Shown one piece after another: positions 17,157 to 28,058 of a DNA stretch of 64,000 nucleotides. The notes beneath the pieces were generated by a model, which was not told the origin of the DNA, did not search any database, and worked only from the letters and a program-made list of their open reading frames with translations. The position numbers and the translations under genes are program-made. The stretch is from VAZQ01 sp963840535 (GTDB taxonomy: Bacteria; Pseudomonadota; Alphaproteobacteria; Rhizobiales; Xanthobacteraceae), in the NCBI GenBank assembly GCA_963840535.1, contig CAWIZJ010000015.1, positions 17,719 to 81,718 of the forward strand. The letters run 5' to 3'. Numbering within the stretch: the stretch's first letter is position 1; each line of letters opens with the position of its first letter.

Positions 17157-18137
17157 TTACGAAAATCTCGCCCGATCGTGGGGTGCCGCAAAGTCGAGCT
17201 GCGGCCCGAGCGGCACGATCCCGTACGGGTTCACGTGGCGCTGACTGCCGTAATAGTGCCGCTTGATCTGGTCCATGTTCACGGTCGCGGCGATGCCGGG
17301 CTGCTGATAGAGGTCGCGCAGGTAGTTCGAGAGATTGGGATAGTCGCCGACGCGCCGCAGGTTGCACTTGAAGTGGCTGTAGTAGACGGCATCGAACCGG
17401 ATCAGCGTCGGGAACAGCCGCCAGTCGGCTTCGGTGACGTCGGAGCCTGCGACGTAGCGCTGTCGCGCAAGCCGTGCTTCGAGCTCGTCGAGCGCAGAGA
17501 ACACCGCGCGGAACGCATCCTCGTAGGGTTCCTGCGTGGTGGCGAAGCCGGCCCGATAGACGCCGTTGTTGATATTCTCGTAGACGAGCTCGTTGATGCG
17601 GTCGATCTCGGCGCGCCGTGCCGGCGGATAATAGTCGGTACGGACGTTGGTGAAGCGTCCGAAGGCGCCGTTGAACATGCGGATGATCTCGGCCGACTCG
17701 TTGTTGACGATGGTGCGGCGCTCCTTGTCCCATAGGACCGGCACGCTCACGCGGCCCGTATACTTCGGGTCCGCACGCAGATAGATCTCGGCGAGCTCGC
17801 TCGCTCCGTTGACGCTGTCGGGGATGGTGCCCGGACTGTCGCCGAATCTCCAGCCGTGCGGGCCGTAGAGCGGCTCGACGATCGAGACCGAGATCGAGTC
17901 CTCGAGCCCCTTGAGCATGCGCATGATCAGCGTGCGATGCGCCCAGGGGCAGGGAAGCGCGGCATAGAGGTGATAGCGGCTGCGCGCGGCGGCAAAGCCG
18001 CCGCTGCCGGACGGACCGGGACTGCCGTCCTCCGTCACCCAGTTGCGGAAGCGGGTGGTCGCACGCACGAATCGCCCGCCCGGCGTGCGCTCCGAGTGCT
18101 GCTCGTCGTGCCATACGCCATCGACCAGATGCCCCAT
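17157..18137 (-). CDS. Glutathionyl-hydroquinone reductase
   Basis: This 326-residue xi-class glutathione transferase reduces glutathionyl-hydroquinones. The catalytic cysteine is Cys63 in ALPCPWAHRTLI, and the opening MGHLVDGVWHDEQ is characteristic of YqjG/ECM4 proteins. VSVPVLWDKERRTIVNNESAEIIRM is the glutathione-binding part of the thioredoxin domain, and AGSDVTEADWRLFPTLIRFDAVYY is in the helical domain. An upstream ATG at 18167 would add ten atypical residues. It is convergent with the methyltransferase gene, with five bases between the stops. Confidence 0.92.
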   Translation of the reverse strand: MGHLVDGVWHDEQHSERTPGGRFVRATTRFRNWVTEDGSPGPSGSGGFAAARSRYHLYAALPCPWAHRTLIMRMLKGLEDSISVSIVEPLYGPHGWRFGDSPGTIPDSVNGASELAEIYLRADPKYTGRVSVPVLWDKERRTIVNNESAEIIRMFNGAFGRFTNVRTDYYPPARRAEIDRINELVYENINNGVYRAGFATTQEPYEDAFRAVFSALDELEARLARQRYVAGSDVTEADWRLFPTLIRFDAVYYSHFKCNLRRVGDYPNLSNYLRDLYQQPGIAATVNMDQIKRHYYGSQRHVNPYGIVPLGPQLDFAAPHDRARFS

Positions 18138-18292
18138 TGCATGCTCCTCGTTCGTCGAGAGCAGCATACAAGAGAACTTCGACGCCCGTCACCGCCGCAC
18201 CCGATCTTGTGAACGGATCATCCGCTCGCGATCGCATCCAGGCAACTCGTGTAGACCTCTGCGCTGCCAAATGCTAAGCGCGCTAGCCTGCG

Positions 18293-18805
18293 ATGACCGA
18301 CCTGTCCCTTGCCATAACGCCGGAGACGGCCGCGGATGCCGAGCCGATCGAGCGCTTGCACGAGCGCACCTTTGGGCCCGGCCGCTACGCCAAGTCGGCT
18401 TACCGGCTGCGCGAACGCAATCGGCACCTGCTCGATCTTTCGTTCACCGCGCGCATCGGCACGCTGCTGGTCGGCTCCGTGCGAATGTCGCCCATCCGCA
18501 TCGGCGAGACGCCGGCGCTGCTGCTCGGTCCCCTCACCGTCGAACCGCCGTTCCGCGATCGCGGGATCGGCTACGCGCTGATCGAGCGCTCGCTCGCCGA
18601 GGCGAAGGCCAAGGGTCATCGGCTGGTCGTGCTGGTCGGCGACGAGCCCTATTACGGCAAATGCGGGTTCAAGATCATTCCCAAGCGTCGCGCGGTGATG
18701 CCCGGCCCGGTCGATCCTGCGCGCCTCCTGGTCTGCGAGCTCGCCGAGGGGGCGTTCGTGGACGTCTCCGGAGCGATCCGGCCCGACTGGATGGGCGGCG
18801 GATGA
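18293..18805 (+). CDS. GNAT-family N-acetyltransferase
   Basis: This 170-residue protein has a single GNAT fold of the YhbS type. The acetyl-CoA pyrophosphate loop is FRDRGIGYALIERSL (R-x-x-G-I-G/A), preceded by the beta-4 strand ALLLGPLTVEPP. VVLVGDEPYYGKCGFKI is the YhbS-type C-terminal signature. The acetylated substrate is unknown. It stands alone between genes on the opposite strand. Confidence 0.82.
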   Translation: MTDLSLAITPETAADAEPIERLHERTFGPGRYAKSAYRLRERNRHLLDLSFTARIGTLLVGSVRMSPIRIGETPALLLGPLTVEPPFRDRGIGYALIERSLAEAKAKGHRLVVLVGDEPYYGKCGFKIIPKRRAVMPGPVDPARLLVCELAEGAFVDVSGAIRPDWMGGG

Positions 18806-18856
18806 GCCGATGCGACGAGCGGTAATAAGAGCCGTTCGGGCCGCCTTCCCGCGTGC

Positions 18857-20924
18857 TCAGCGACCCTCGCGCATCCAGGTTGCCGCGAGGCTGCCGATCA
18901 GCAGCAGGAGCCCGATCAGTCCCGCGAACACCGGCAGCACGCCGATGCCGCGCACCACGCTCGCCTCGCGCATGCGCAACCCCAGCCAGTCGTCGCCCTT
19001 GAAGGCATCGCTCGATCGCACCGGAACGATGCGCGGCACGTGGACGCCGCCGCCGTCCGCGATCCGCACCACGTCCCCGCCGGTGGCGTTGGCAATCGGC
19101 GCCAATACCTCGGCGGTCGAGGTTACCTCGGTGAACTCGCGCGGATTGGCGGGGCCGACATTGGCGAGCGCGGTCAGCGTGCCGTCGGTCGCGCGCCACA
19201 GCCCGAGCTCATTCGCCTCGATCGTCGAGCGCCATACGCCGGGCTCCGACGCCGTCAGCGTCAGGATCCGCGTCTTGCCCGAGGGCATGGTCAGCGTCAC
19301 GTCGTTGACGGTGTCGGACATGGTCTGGCGCTGCACGGTGAGGTCGCGCCCGCGCACCATCAGCCGCAGCGCTTCCTCTTCCAGGTCGGGTTGCTTCATC
19401 AGCCAGTGCGAAAGCCGCCGCAGCAGGTCGATATGGGGCCCGCCGCCCTCGTAGCCGCGCGCCCACAGCCAGATGTGATCCGACAGCAGCAGCGCGACCC
19501 GGCCGTCGCCTTCGCGCGAGAGCAGCAACAGGGGCTTGTTGTCGAGGCCCTGCATCACCGCGGTGCCCTTGGTGGCGCGCGTGTCGACCAGTCGGAACCA
19601 GCGGCTCCAGTGCGGCGGATCCTGGTCGGCGCCTTCCAGGCCGCGCGTCACCGGATGGCGCTTGCCGAGATCGGTGAGCCGTGCACGGAACGCGCCGTCG
19701 TTCATGCGACCGCTCGGCTCGGCCGGCAGGATCACCTCGAGCGGCGTGCGCCAGATGCTGGTCTGGCTCGCATAGTCGGGCCCCGCCGCCACCAGCACCG
19801 CGCCGCCCTGGCGCACATAGCGCGCGATGTTGTCGAAGTAGATGATCGGCAGCACCCCCTGGCGCGCGTAGCGGTCGAAGATGATGAGCTGGAACTCGTT
19901 GATCTTCTGTTGGAACAGCTCGCGGGTCGGGAACGCGATCAGGGACAACTCGTTGATCGGGGTTCCATCCTGCTTCTCCGGCGGGCGCAGGATGGTGAAG
20001 TGCACGAGATCGACGCTGGCGTCCGACTTGAGAAGATTGCGCCACGTCCGCTCGCCGGCATGCGGCTCGCCGGAAACCAGCAGGACGCGCAGCTTGTCGC
20101 GCACGCCGTCGATGGACACGACCGCGCGATTGTTGACGGCGGTGAGCTCGCCGTCGAGCGCCGACGCCTCGATCTCCACGATGTTCGGTCCGGCATGCGG
20201 AATCTGTATGTTGATGCTCACGCTGGCGCCGACGCGCACGTTGCGGCTCTCGATGGTCTCGCCGTCCCGCCGCACCGTCACCTGTGCCGGACCCGGCGGC
20301 GCTCCCTGATCCTCGACCCGGAAGGTAACGGTCTGTGCCTGCCCGACGATGCCGAAACGGGGAGCGGTCACCAGCACGACACGGCGGTCACGCTCGTTTG
20401 CGTTGGCCGGTGATCAGCCCATGCAACGGCGCCGCAAATCCCAGCGCCGCGGCCTCGGCCGGCACGTCGTGCACGCGCCCGTCGGTGATGAGGATCGCCC
20501 CCGCCACGCGATCGTGCGGCACGTCGGTGAGCGCTGCCGCCAACGCCGCGAACAGCCGCGTGCCGTCGGTCTCGCCGTCGGCCTGCCCGGCCTCGACGAA
20601 GCGCACCTCGACGCCCGGCATCCGCCCCAGCCGCTCCGCGAGCGCGGCACGCACCGCTTCGGTCTGCTTGGTGCGGTCGCCGAACTCCTGGCTCGGGCTC
20701 TTGTCGACGACCACCACCGCGATCGACGTCAGCGGGTCGCGGTCCTCGCGAGTGATCGAGGGATTGGCGAGCGCGAGCACGAACAGCGCCAGCGCGATGG
20801 TCCGGGCCAAGGCCCCGCGGCTGCGGCTGAGCACGATCAGCAGCGCAATCACCACTGCGACGACGACCGCCGCCCACATGATGTAGGCGGGAACGAGCGG
20901 CGAGAACGAGATCCCGAGATTCAC
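18857..20924 (-). CDS. Membrane protein with VWA-like and amidotransferase-like domains (one frameshift)
   Basis: About 690 residues when the two pieces are joined. The N-terminal piece (20924-20388) has two transmembrane helices (AYIMWAAVVVAVVIALLIVLS and ALALFVLALANPSI), then a VWA-type domain: SIAVVVVDKSPSQEFGDR and AGAILITDGRVHD. A one-base shift near 20390 joins it to VVLVTAPRFGIVGQAQTV, an immunoglobulin-like region. A glutamine-amidotransferase-like domain follows (YARQGVLPIIYFDNIARYVRQGGAVLVAAGPDY), and a final transmembrane helix near the C-terminus (VLPVFAGLIGLLLLIGSLAATW). It is the last gene of the moxR-DUF58-DUF4159 string. Rhizobial homologues are annotated only as membrane proteins; an envelope-stress role is a guess. 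Confidence 0.72.
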
Positions 20925-20961
20925 CGGCTCGACGTCCTTTTTCCTCCAACCGTGGCGCCTG

Positions 20962-23794
20962 CTACTGCCCCAGTCGCTCCAGCAGCGCCGGCACGTGGAC
21001 CTGGTCGGCCTTGTAGTTGCCGGTGAGCGTGTACATCACGATGTTGACGCCGGCGCGGAAGGCGAATTCGCGCTGGCGCGGCTCTGCCGATACCAGCGGC
21101 AGCATGGGTTGCCCGTCCTGACGCATGGCCCAGGCGCCGGCGAGGTCGTTCGAGGTGATGAGGATCGAGGAGACGCCGTCGCCGGCGCGCGCCGGCCGGC
21201 TCGCCGGCTCGTCGTCATTGGCAGCAGGCAGCGCTTCGACCCACAGCTGGCCGGAGGTGAAGCGGCCCGGGAACTCCTTGAGCAGATAGAAGGTCTTGGT
21301 CAGAACGTGGTCGCGCGGCACCGGCTCGAGCTCGGGAATATCCAGTGCCGAAAGGATGCTGCGCAGCGCCTGCATGCCCGGTCCGCGGGTGGCGCCGCCG
21401 GGACCCGCAGGCGCCGCCACCGCATCGCGCGTGTCGAACAGCACGGTGCCGCCCTGCTTCATGTAGGCGTCGATGTGCTCGAGCGCTTCGCGGCTCGGTC
21501 GCGGCGCGCTCGGCACGATCGGCCAATAGATCAAGGGATAGAAGGCAAGCTCGTCGCGGGCGGGATCGAGACCGATCGGCTCGCCGGCCTCGAGCGCGGT
21601 GCGCTGCGCCAGGAACAGTGTAAGACCCTGCAGTCCGGCCTTGCTGATGCGGTCGACCTCGGCATCGCCGGTGACGATATAGGCGAGCCGGGTCTCCAGG
21701 GTGGATCTCAGCGACTGTTCGTCGCCGGCCTGGGTGCGTGCGGGCGCCTGGCTTTGCGCCAACGCCTGCGGTGCAGCGAGCAGGGCTCCGACGAGGATTG
21801 CGACCGTCAGGCCTGCCGTTGCCGGCCGCTGCCGTCGCAACAGCTGCCGGATGCCGCCCGCCAGCACGAACACCACCAGCGCATCGATCGCAAGAAGCGC
21901 GAGTGCCGTCAGCAGAATCGGCCCGCGCAAATCCTCCGGCTCACTCATCCGGTAGGCCTCCCGGCGCGCATTGAGCGACGAGACATCGAGCGGCGCGAGT
22001 CGGTCGGCGGGCGCCAGCGTGTTCACCGCCAGCAGCCCCTCCGGTGGTCCGTAAAAGCCCGGAGGATGATCGACCGTGGCGCGTCCTGCGAAGGACGTCG
22101 GCACGGGCCGGGCCGTGGCGGGCGCCGGCCCGAAGATGCCGAAACCGTCGAGCACCCGTGTCGGTGGCAGCACCTCGCGTGCCGCGCGTGTGCCCGCGGC
22201 ATCGGTCGCCGTCATCGAACCGGCAAAGGTGACGATTCGCTTGAGCATGTCGACGAATGTGCCCGATAGCGGCAGGTCTGACCAGCGCGTATCGGCGGTG
22301 ATGTGGAATAGGACGATGAGGCCTTTGCCACGGCGCTGGGCGGTGACCAGCGGCGTGCCATCGGTGAGCGTCGCCCAGGTCCGCTCCGTCAGCGCGGCGT
22401 CGGGCTCGGCCAGAACCTGGCGGCTCACGGTGACGTCGGTCGGTACCGTCATCCCGAAGAATGGGCTCTCGCGGGCGAAGGCGGCGAGCTGCTGCGGCTG
22501 CTCCCAGGAGAGACTGCCGCCGAGAATGCGTCCGCCCCGCCGCAGCTTGACCGGCACGAGGTCGTCGTCGCCGGCGGCGAGCCGTGGTCCGGCGAAACGC
22601 ACCAGCACGCCGCCGTCCTCGATCCAGCGCGTGAGCTGCTCGCGCGCCTCTGCGACATTGCCCACATCGGCGAGAACCAGCATCGGCAGGCGCTGCTCGA
22701 TGAATTGGCTCACCGCCTGCGCGGGTGAGCCGCGATCGGCAAGGCGCGCGTCCGCGAACGGTCCGAGCGCGCGCGTGAGGTAGTAGGTCGAGGCGAGCAG
22801 CGGCTGTGCGGTATCGGCGGTCGAGCCGGTGATCACACCGACGGAGCGCCGCCGCCAGCGCTTGTCGAGCAGCTGCACGGCGCCCGCCGAACGCTCGCCG
22901 GCGATCTCGAGCCTTGCGATGTCGTTGCGGATCTCGACCGGAAGCGTGAGCTCGGCGTCGGTCTCGCGTTCGCCGTCCTTGAACGCGTAACCGGCTTCTC
23001 CCAGAGGAAGGCCCTTGAGGTCGAGGGATCGGACGATACCGGTATCGGCGCCGCCGGCGGCGGCGCGCAGGACCTTGACGGTGAGCGAGCCTGCGGCGTT
23101 CTCGGCGCCCGCGAGCGCGCGCGCCGGCGCGATGCCGCCCTCGACCACGGTGAGCGGCCGTTGCTCGAAGAGCCGTCCGAGCGCCGTCACGAACTCGCTG
23201 CCGCCACCGAGATCGACGCCGTCGGTGAGCCAGACGAGCTCGACGTCGGGCGTGGCGGCGAGGAAGCGGGCGAGCGCAGGCAGCGTGTCGCTGCGCTCCA
23301 CGGCGTGCGGCTTCGGCCTGATCAGCTTGAGCCGCACGCGTGCGGCGGCCGGCGTCTCGAAGGAAATGTCGCGGCTCGGCTCCGACATCGCAATCAGCGC
23401 CACGCCGCGGTTGTCGGCCTCCGCACGCGCGATCAGATCCTCGGCGGTACGCATGCGGGCATCCCAGGTGCCGGCGGCCGGGAAGCCGTCGTCGATCAGG
23501 AGCGCGAGCGGGGCCTTGGCGGTCGAGGTCGCTACCGGTGGATTCCACAAGGGCCCGGCGGCCGCGATGATGACCAGTGCCGCGAGCGTCAACCGCAGCA
23601 GCGTGAGCCACCACGGCGTGCGTCGCGGCGTCTCCTCCTTGGGTGAGATGTCGAACAGCAGGCGGGTTGGCGGAAAATCGACGCGGCGCGGCTGCGGCGG
23701 AATGAGTTCGCAGCAGCCACCACAGTACCGGCAGGCTCAACAGCGCGAGCAGCACCAGCGGCTGCGCAAAGCCGAGCGGGAGCCAAGGCATCAT
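20962..23794 (-). CDS. BatA/DUF4159-domain membrane protein (one frameshift)
   Basis: About 940 residues. The ATG at 23794 overlaps the DUF58 stop codon (ATGA) and gives MMPWLPLGFAQPLVLLALLSL, the first helix of a BatA aerotolerance domain. A one-base shift near 23715 leads to PPQPRRVDFPPTRLLFDI and a second helix, TLAALVIIAAAGPLWNPP. A large periplasmic region with a VWA-like fold follows (LALLIDDGFPAAGTWDARM, VELVWLTDGVDLGGG). A membrane segment (ILLTALALLAIDALVVFVLAGG) leads to the C-terminal DUF4159 domain: ELAFYPLIYWPIVPSAPRPS, MKQGGTVLFDTRDA and GVNIVMYTLTGNYKADQVH. The role is not known. Confidence 0.8.
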
Positions 23795-24750
23795 GCGTGG
23801 CTCCCGTGCTGCCCCGCCGCGCGCAGGCGGCCGCCGATCACTGCGCCGGGAGGCGGCGCGCCCATGCGCGAGTGCAGCGCCAGCAACAGCTCGGTGGCCG
23901 CCCGATCGGTCCGGTGGATGGTGAAGCTCCACCCGAGCTTGTCGGTCTCGGCTCGGATCTCGGCGCGGTGCTGCGCCACGCGCATCTCGTATTCGCCCTT
24001 CCACGCTTCGGCCCGGCCGGCGGTGATCGAGCCCGCACCTTCCGGTTCGATGAACTCGACGCGGCCGGAATAGGGAAAGGTCTCTTCGGCGGGGTCGACG
24101 ATCTGCACGGCATGACCATGGGCCCCGGTCGAAGAGAGCTGGGCAAGGGTCTTGCGCACCTCGGCCATCGGACTCCAGAAGTCCGACACCAATACCACCT
24201 CGGCGAGCGAGGACGGCGCGAACGTCGGCGGCAGGCTCGGCCTCTCGGTCACGTCGTGCACGATCGCATTCGCCATCTTGTCGAGCACGTTACGGCTGCC
24301 GGTCGGCCGCATCAGGCCCGGCATGCCGACGCGCTCGCCCGCCTGCACCAGCACTTCCGCGAGCGCGAAGGCCACCACGAGGCAGCGGTCGAGCTTGGGC
24401 TCCTGAGCGAGCTGCGACTTGAACGCCATGGACGGCGAGCGGTCCGCCCACAGCCACACCGTATGCGCGGCTTCCCATTCCTGCTCGCGCACATAAAGGT
24501 GCTCGTCGCGAGCCGAGCGGCGCCAATCGACGCGCCGTGCCGGCTCGCCCGAGAGGAAGCGGCGATACTGCCAGAAGTTCTCCCCCGGGCCGGCGCGCTT
24601 TCTCCCGTGCAGCCCGTGGATGACGGTGGCGGCGATGCGGCGCGCTTCCAGGATCAGCCGCGGCATGCTGTCCGCAAGCGTGCGGGCGAGGCCGCTCGCA
24701 CGCTGCGTCGCCCTGACTTCGTTCTTGTCCGCTCGCCGCCTGGGCGCCAT
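23791..24750 (-). CDS. DUF58 / VWA-like protein
   Basis: This 319-residue protein has the DUF58 signature GRKRAGPGENFWQYRRFLSGEPARRVDWRRSAR, followed by a VWA-like metal-site region VWLWADRSPSMAF (D-x-S-x-S) and VVLVSDFWSP. DUF58 proteins form a system with MoxR-type AAA ATPases, which act as chaperones for cofactor insertion or complex assembly. The ATG at 24750 lies four bases after the moxR stop (24755); a longer frame begins inside moxR but is not conserved. It overlaps the next gene by four bases. Confidence 0.87.
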   Translation of the reverse strand: MAPRRRADKNEVRATQRASGLARTLADSMPRLILEARRIAATVIHGLHGRKRAGPGENFWQYRRFLSGEPARRVDWRRSARDEHLYVREQEWEAAHTVWLWADRSPSMAFKSQLAQEPKLDRCLVVAFALAEVLVQAGERVGMPGLMRPTGSRNVLDKMANAIVHDVTERPSLPPTFAPSSLAEVVLVSDFWSPMAEVRKTLAQLSSTGAHGHAVQIVDPAEETFPYSGRVEFIEPEGAGSITAGRAEAWKGEYEMRVAQHRAEIRAETDKLGWSFTIHRTDRAATELLLALHSRMGAPPPGAVIGGRLRAAGQHGSHA

Positions 24751-24754
24751 CCGA

Positions 24755-25762
<1,008 letters not shown>

Positions 25763-26336
25763 GTCGTCAGCTCCTCGCTATCCAATCTGCAGTCCGGGCC
25801 CATGGTCCGGACGGGCCCTCTCCCTCGTTGGAGAGGGCGCGGTTGACCAAAAAACGTGCAACATTCGGGCCAGTACAGCAGGTGTCCGTGCAATGCAATG
25901 TCCTGCCGGGTGGGTGGTCCGGCGGTCCGAGCACCCGGCACCTGGCATGCGATTACGCGGCTTTTTCGCCGAATGCCACCCCGCCTCTCCGCCCCGATCC
26001 AGCCAACGCTGGCGCGTTGGAGCGGGTTCCTGGGCGCTCGAATGTTGGGCTTTTCCATTTCCGGCCCGGGCATTACGGGCGGCGGATAGGCTCGTTGCCG
26101 CGCGGGGAAAGCAGCCGGTCACGCCCCAAGGTCCAGGTAAACCATGGCGAAGGAAGGGCGACGGCCCGGATGCCTGTCGCCGGTCAACGCCAGTCGCGGC
26201 ACCCGGTTTCTCGAGATGTCGAAAGGCAGGGATCGAGTGGGCTTCCACGTCGAGATTTGGCGTCATAATTCTGCTGTTGGCGATCCCCGGTCGCAGGGTC
26301 GCAGACGAAAGACCCGGGGCCGGAAAGGCGCGAGAC
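25763..26336. other. Intergenic region between moxR and the DUF1285 gene
   Basis: These 574 bases separate divergent genes and should hold both promoters. The only clear structure is a hairpin at 25815-25838, GCCCTCTCC/GGAGAGGGC with a 6-base loop, of the kind found repeatedly in Bradyrhizobium-like genomes. It sits 53 bases upstream of moxR, so it is in the leader rather than a terminator. Open frames across this region lack gene-like composition. Confidence 0.5.
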
Positions 26337-26930
26337 ATGAATACCGCCCAGACACCACACGGGCTCGATGCAATTGCCGGCGCGGCTCGGGCGGCTGCCC
26401 ATAGCGGCCTGCCGCCGGTCGAGCTCTGGAATCCGCCGTTCTGCGGCGACCTCGACATGCGCATCGCCGCGGACGGCACCTGGTTTTATCTGGGGACCCC
26501 GATCGGCAGGCCGGCGCTGGTGAAGCTGTTTGCCTCGATCCTCAAGCGGGAGGGGGATCGGTATTTCCTTGTCACGCCGGTCGAGAAATGCGGAATTGCG
26601 GTCGACGACGCCCCTTTCCTGGCCGTCGAGCTCGACCTGCAGCAGAGCGATCGGGGCCAGGTGCTCCATTTCCGGACCAATGTAGACGACTGGGTAGCCT
26701 GTGGGAGCGATCGAGCGCTGCGCTTCGAGCCCGAGCACGCAACCGGTGGGCTCAAGCCTTACCTCCATGTGCGGCGCGAGCTCTGGGCCAAGATCACGCG
26801 CGCGTTGTTCTACGATCTGGTGGAGCTCGGCGAGGAGCGCGAGATCGACGGCCGGCGCATGTTCGGCGTAGCGTCGGGCGGTGACTTCTTCGCCATGGCC
26901 CCGGCCGACCAGTTGAGGGATTTTGCTTGA
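26337..26930 (+). CDS. DUF1285-family protein
   Basis: This 197-residue protein carries the DUF1285 signatures PPVELWNPPFCGDLDMRI, then DGTWFYLGTPIGRPALVKLFASIL and REGDRYFLVTPVEKCGIAVDDAPF. It is followed by LRFEPEHATGGLKPYLHVRRELWAKI. The fold is known from structural genomics, the function is not. The start is the ATG at 26337, the first in a region where codon use becomes gene-like. Its stop overlaps the start of the next gene (TGATG), as in other rhizobia, so it is in an operon with the CoA pyrophosphatase and cca. Confidence 0.87.
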   Translation: MNTAQTPHGLDAIAGAARAAAHSGLPPVELWNPPFCGDLDMRIAADGTWFYLGTPIGRPALVKLFASILKREGDRYFLVTPVEKCGIAVDDAPFLAVELDLQQSDRGQVLHFRTNVDDWVACGSDRALRFEPEHATGGLKPYLHVRRELWAKITRALFYDLVELGEEREIDGRRMFGVASGGDFFAMAPADQLRDFA

Positions 26931-27595
26931 TGGATGTGGCGCTGCCGAGCGGGAAGACCGCGCCGAGCCAGGACTTCTTCGCGCTTGCGCGTGCGCGGCT
27001 GAGCCTCGCAGTGCCGCCGGCGTTGCACGACCACACCGCCGGAGGCAGGCGTGGCGACCTCGACCTCGAACCGTCGTTGTGGGAACGGGCGGGCGTGAAG
27101 GCGACACGGCCTGCGGCGGTGCTCATCCCCGTGGTGGATCGACCCGAGCCGCAAGTGCTGCTCACCCAGCGCACCGAGCTGCCGAGCCATCCCGGCCAGA
27201 TTGCATTTCCGGGCGGCAAGATCGATCCATACGACGAGACGCCGGCCGCCGCGGCAATGCGCGAGGCGCAAGAGGAGATCGGACTTGCACGCGATCTGAT
27301 CGAACCGATCGGCTATCTCGACCTCTATCTCACGTTCTCCGGCTACCGCATCCTGCCGATGCTGGCGCGTGTGCGCGCGGACTATCGGCTTACGCTGTGC
27401 GAGGCCGAGGTCGCCGACGCCTTCGAGGTGCCGCTCGCCTTCCTGATGAACGTACAGAATCACGCGCTGCATAGCCGCGACTGGAAGGGCGTCAAGCGGA
27501 GGTACTACGCGATGCCGTTCGGCGAGCGTTACATCTGGGGCGTGACGGCGGGAATTCTGCGGAATTTGTACGAGCGGATTTACGAGCGCGCATGA
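26930..27595 (+). CDS. CoA pyrophosphatase (Nudix)
   Basis: This protein of about 221 residues has the CoA-specific UPF0035 motif region LLTQRTELPSHPGQIAFPGGKIDPYDE immediately before the Nudix box. The box itself is GGKIDPYDETPAAAAMREAQEEIGL. This combination marks the NudL/CoAse group that splits CoA or oxidised CoA into 3',5'-ADP and phosphopantetheine. The C-terminal part (YAMPFGERYIWGVTAGILRNLYERI) is also typical. Its ATG overlaps the DUF1285 stop codon. Confidence 0.9.
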   Translation: MDVALPSGKTAPSQDFFALARARLSLAVPPALHDHTAGGRRGDLDLEPSLWERAGVKATRPAAVLIPVVDRPEPQVLLTQRTELPSHPGQIAFPGGKIDPYDETPAAAAMREAQEEIGLARDLIEPIGYLDLYLTFSGYRILPMLARVRADYRLTLCEAEVADAFEVPLAFLMNVQNHALHSRDWKGVKRRYYAMPFGERYIWGVTAGILRNLYERIYERA

Positions 27596-27739
27596 AGCGA
27601 TGCGCCATGCGTGAGCAGCCTTTCAGCCCGCGCACGGCCAACCGGATCTCGCTGCGCTTCGTTCCCGCTACGCGGACTGTGGCCGCGCCTGCGGCTTTGC
27701 TTCACTCGCTCAAGATGCGAATCCGCATATGATACGTCC

Positions 27740-28003
27740 ATGATCCGCCCGTTCCTCACCGAGTTGGCCCTGTTCCTGGCGCCGTTCGCGGCCTATGCGG
27801 TCTTTCTCTGGGCGACGCGAGCGGGCGTCCTGGACCCGGCTCACTGGTCGATGTCGCGCGTAGGCTGGCTGCTCATTGCTGCGTTCGTGCTCATGATCGG
27901 CAGCTTCATCGTGCTGGCGGAGTGGGGAGGCGCCCCGCCGGGCTCGACCTATGTGCCGGCGCATTTCGAGGACGGCAAGGTCGTGCCGGGTGAGGCGAAG
28001 TGA
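27740..28003 (+). CDS. DUF6111-family small membrane protein
   Basis: This 87-residue protein has two membrane segments (about residues 8-26 and 42-61) and the conserved ends MIRPFLTELALFLAPFAAYA and WGGAPPGSTYVPAHFEDGKVVPG. This matches the DUF6111 family, found in alphaproteobacteria between the CoA pyrophosphatase and cca genes, as here. Function unknown. The 144 bases before it hold nothing recognised. Confidence 0.8.
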   Translation: MIRPFLTELALFLAPFAAYAVFLWATRAGVLDPAHWSMSRVGWLLIAAFVLMIGSFIVLAEWGGAPPGSTYVPAHFEDGKVVPGEAK

Positions 28004-28058
28004 GCTCCCCTGTTCGCGCAGGCGGCACCTGCGGGCCGGGCTGGCGGAGCCTCTTGGG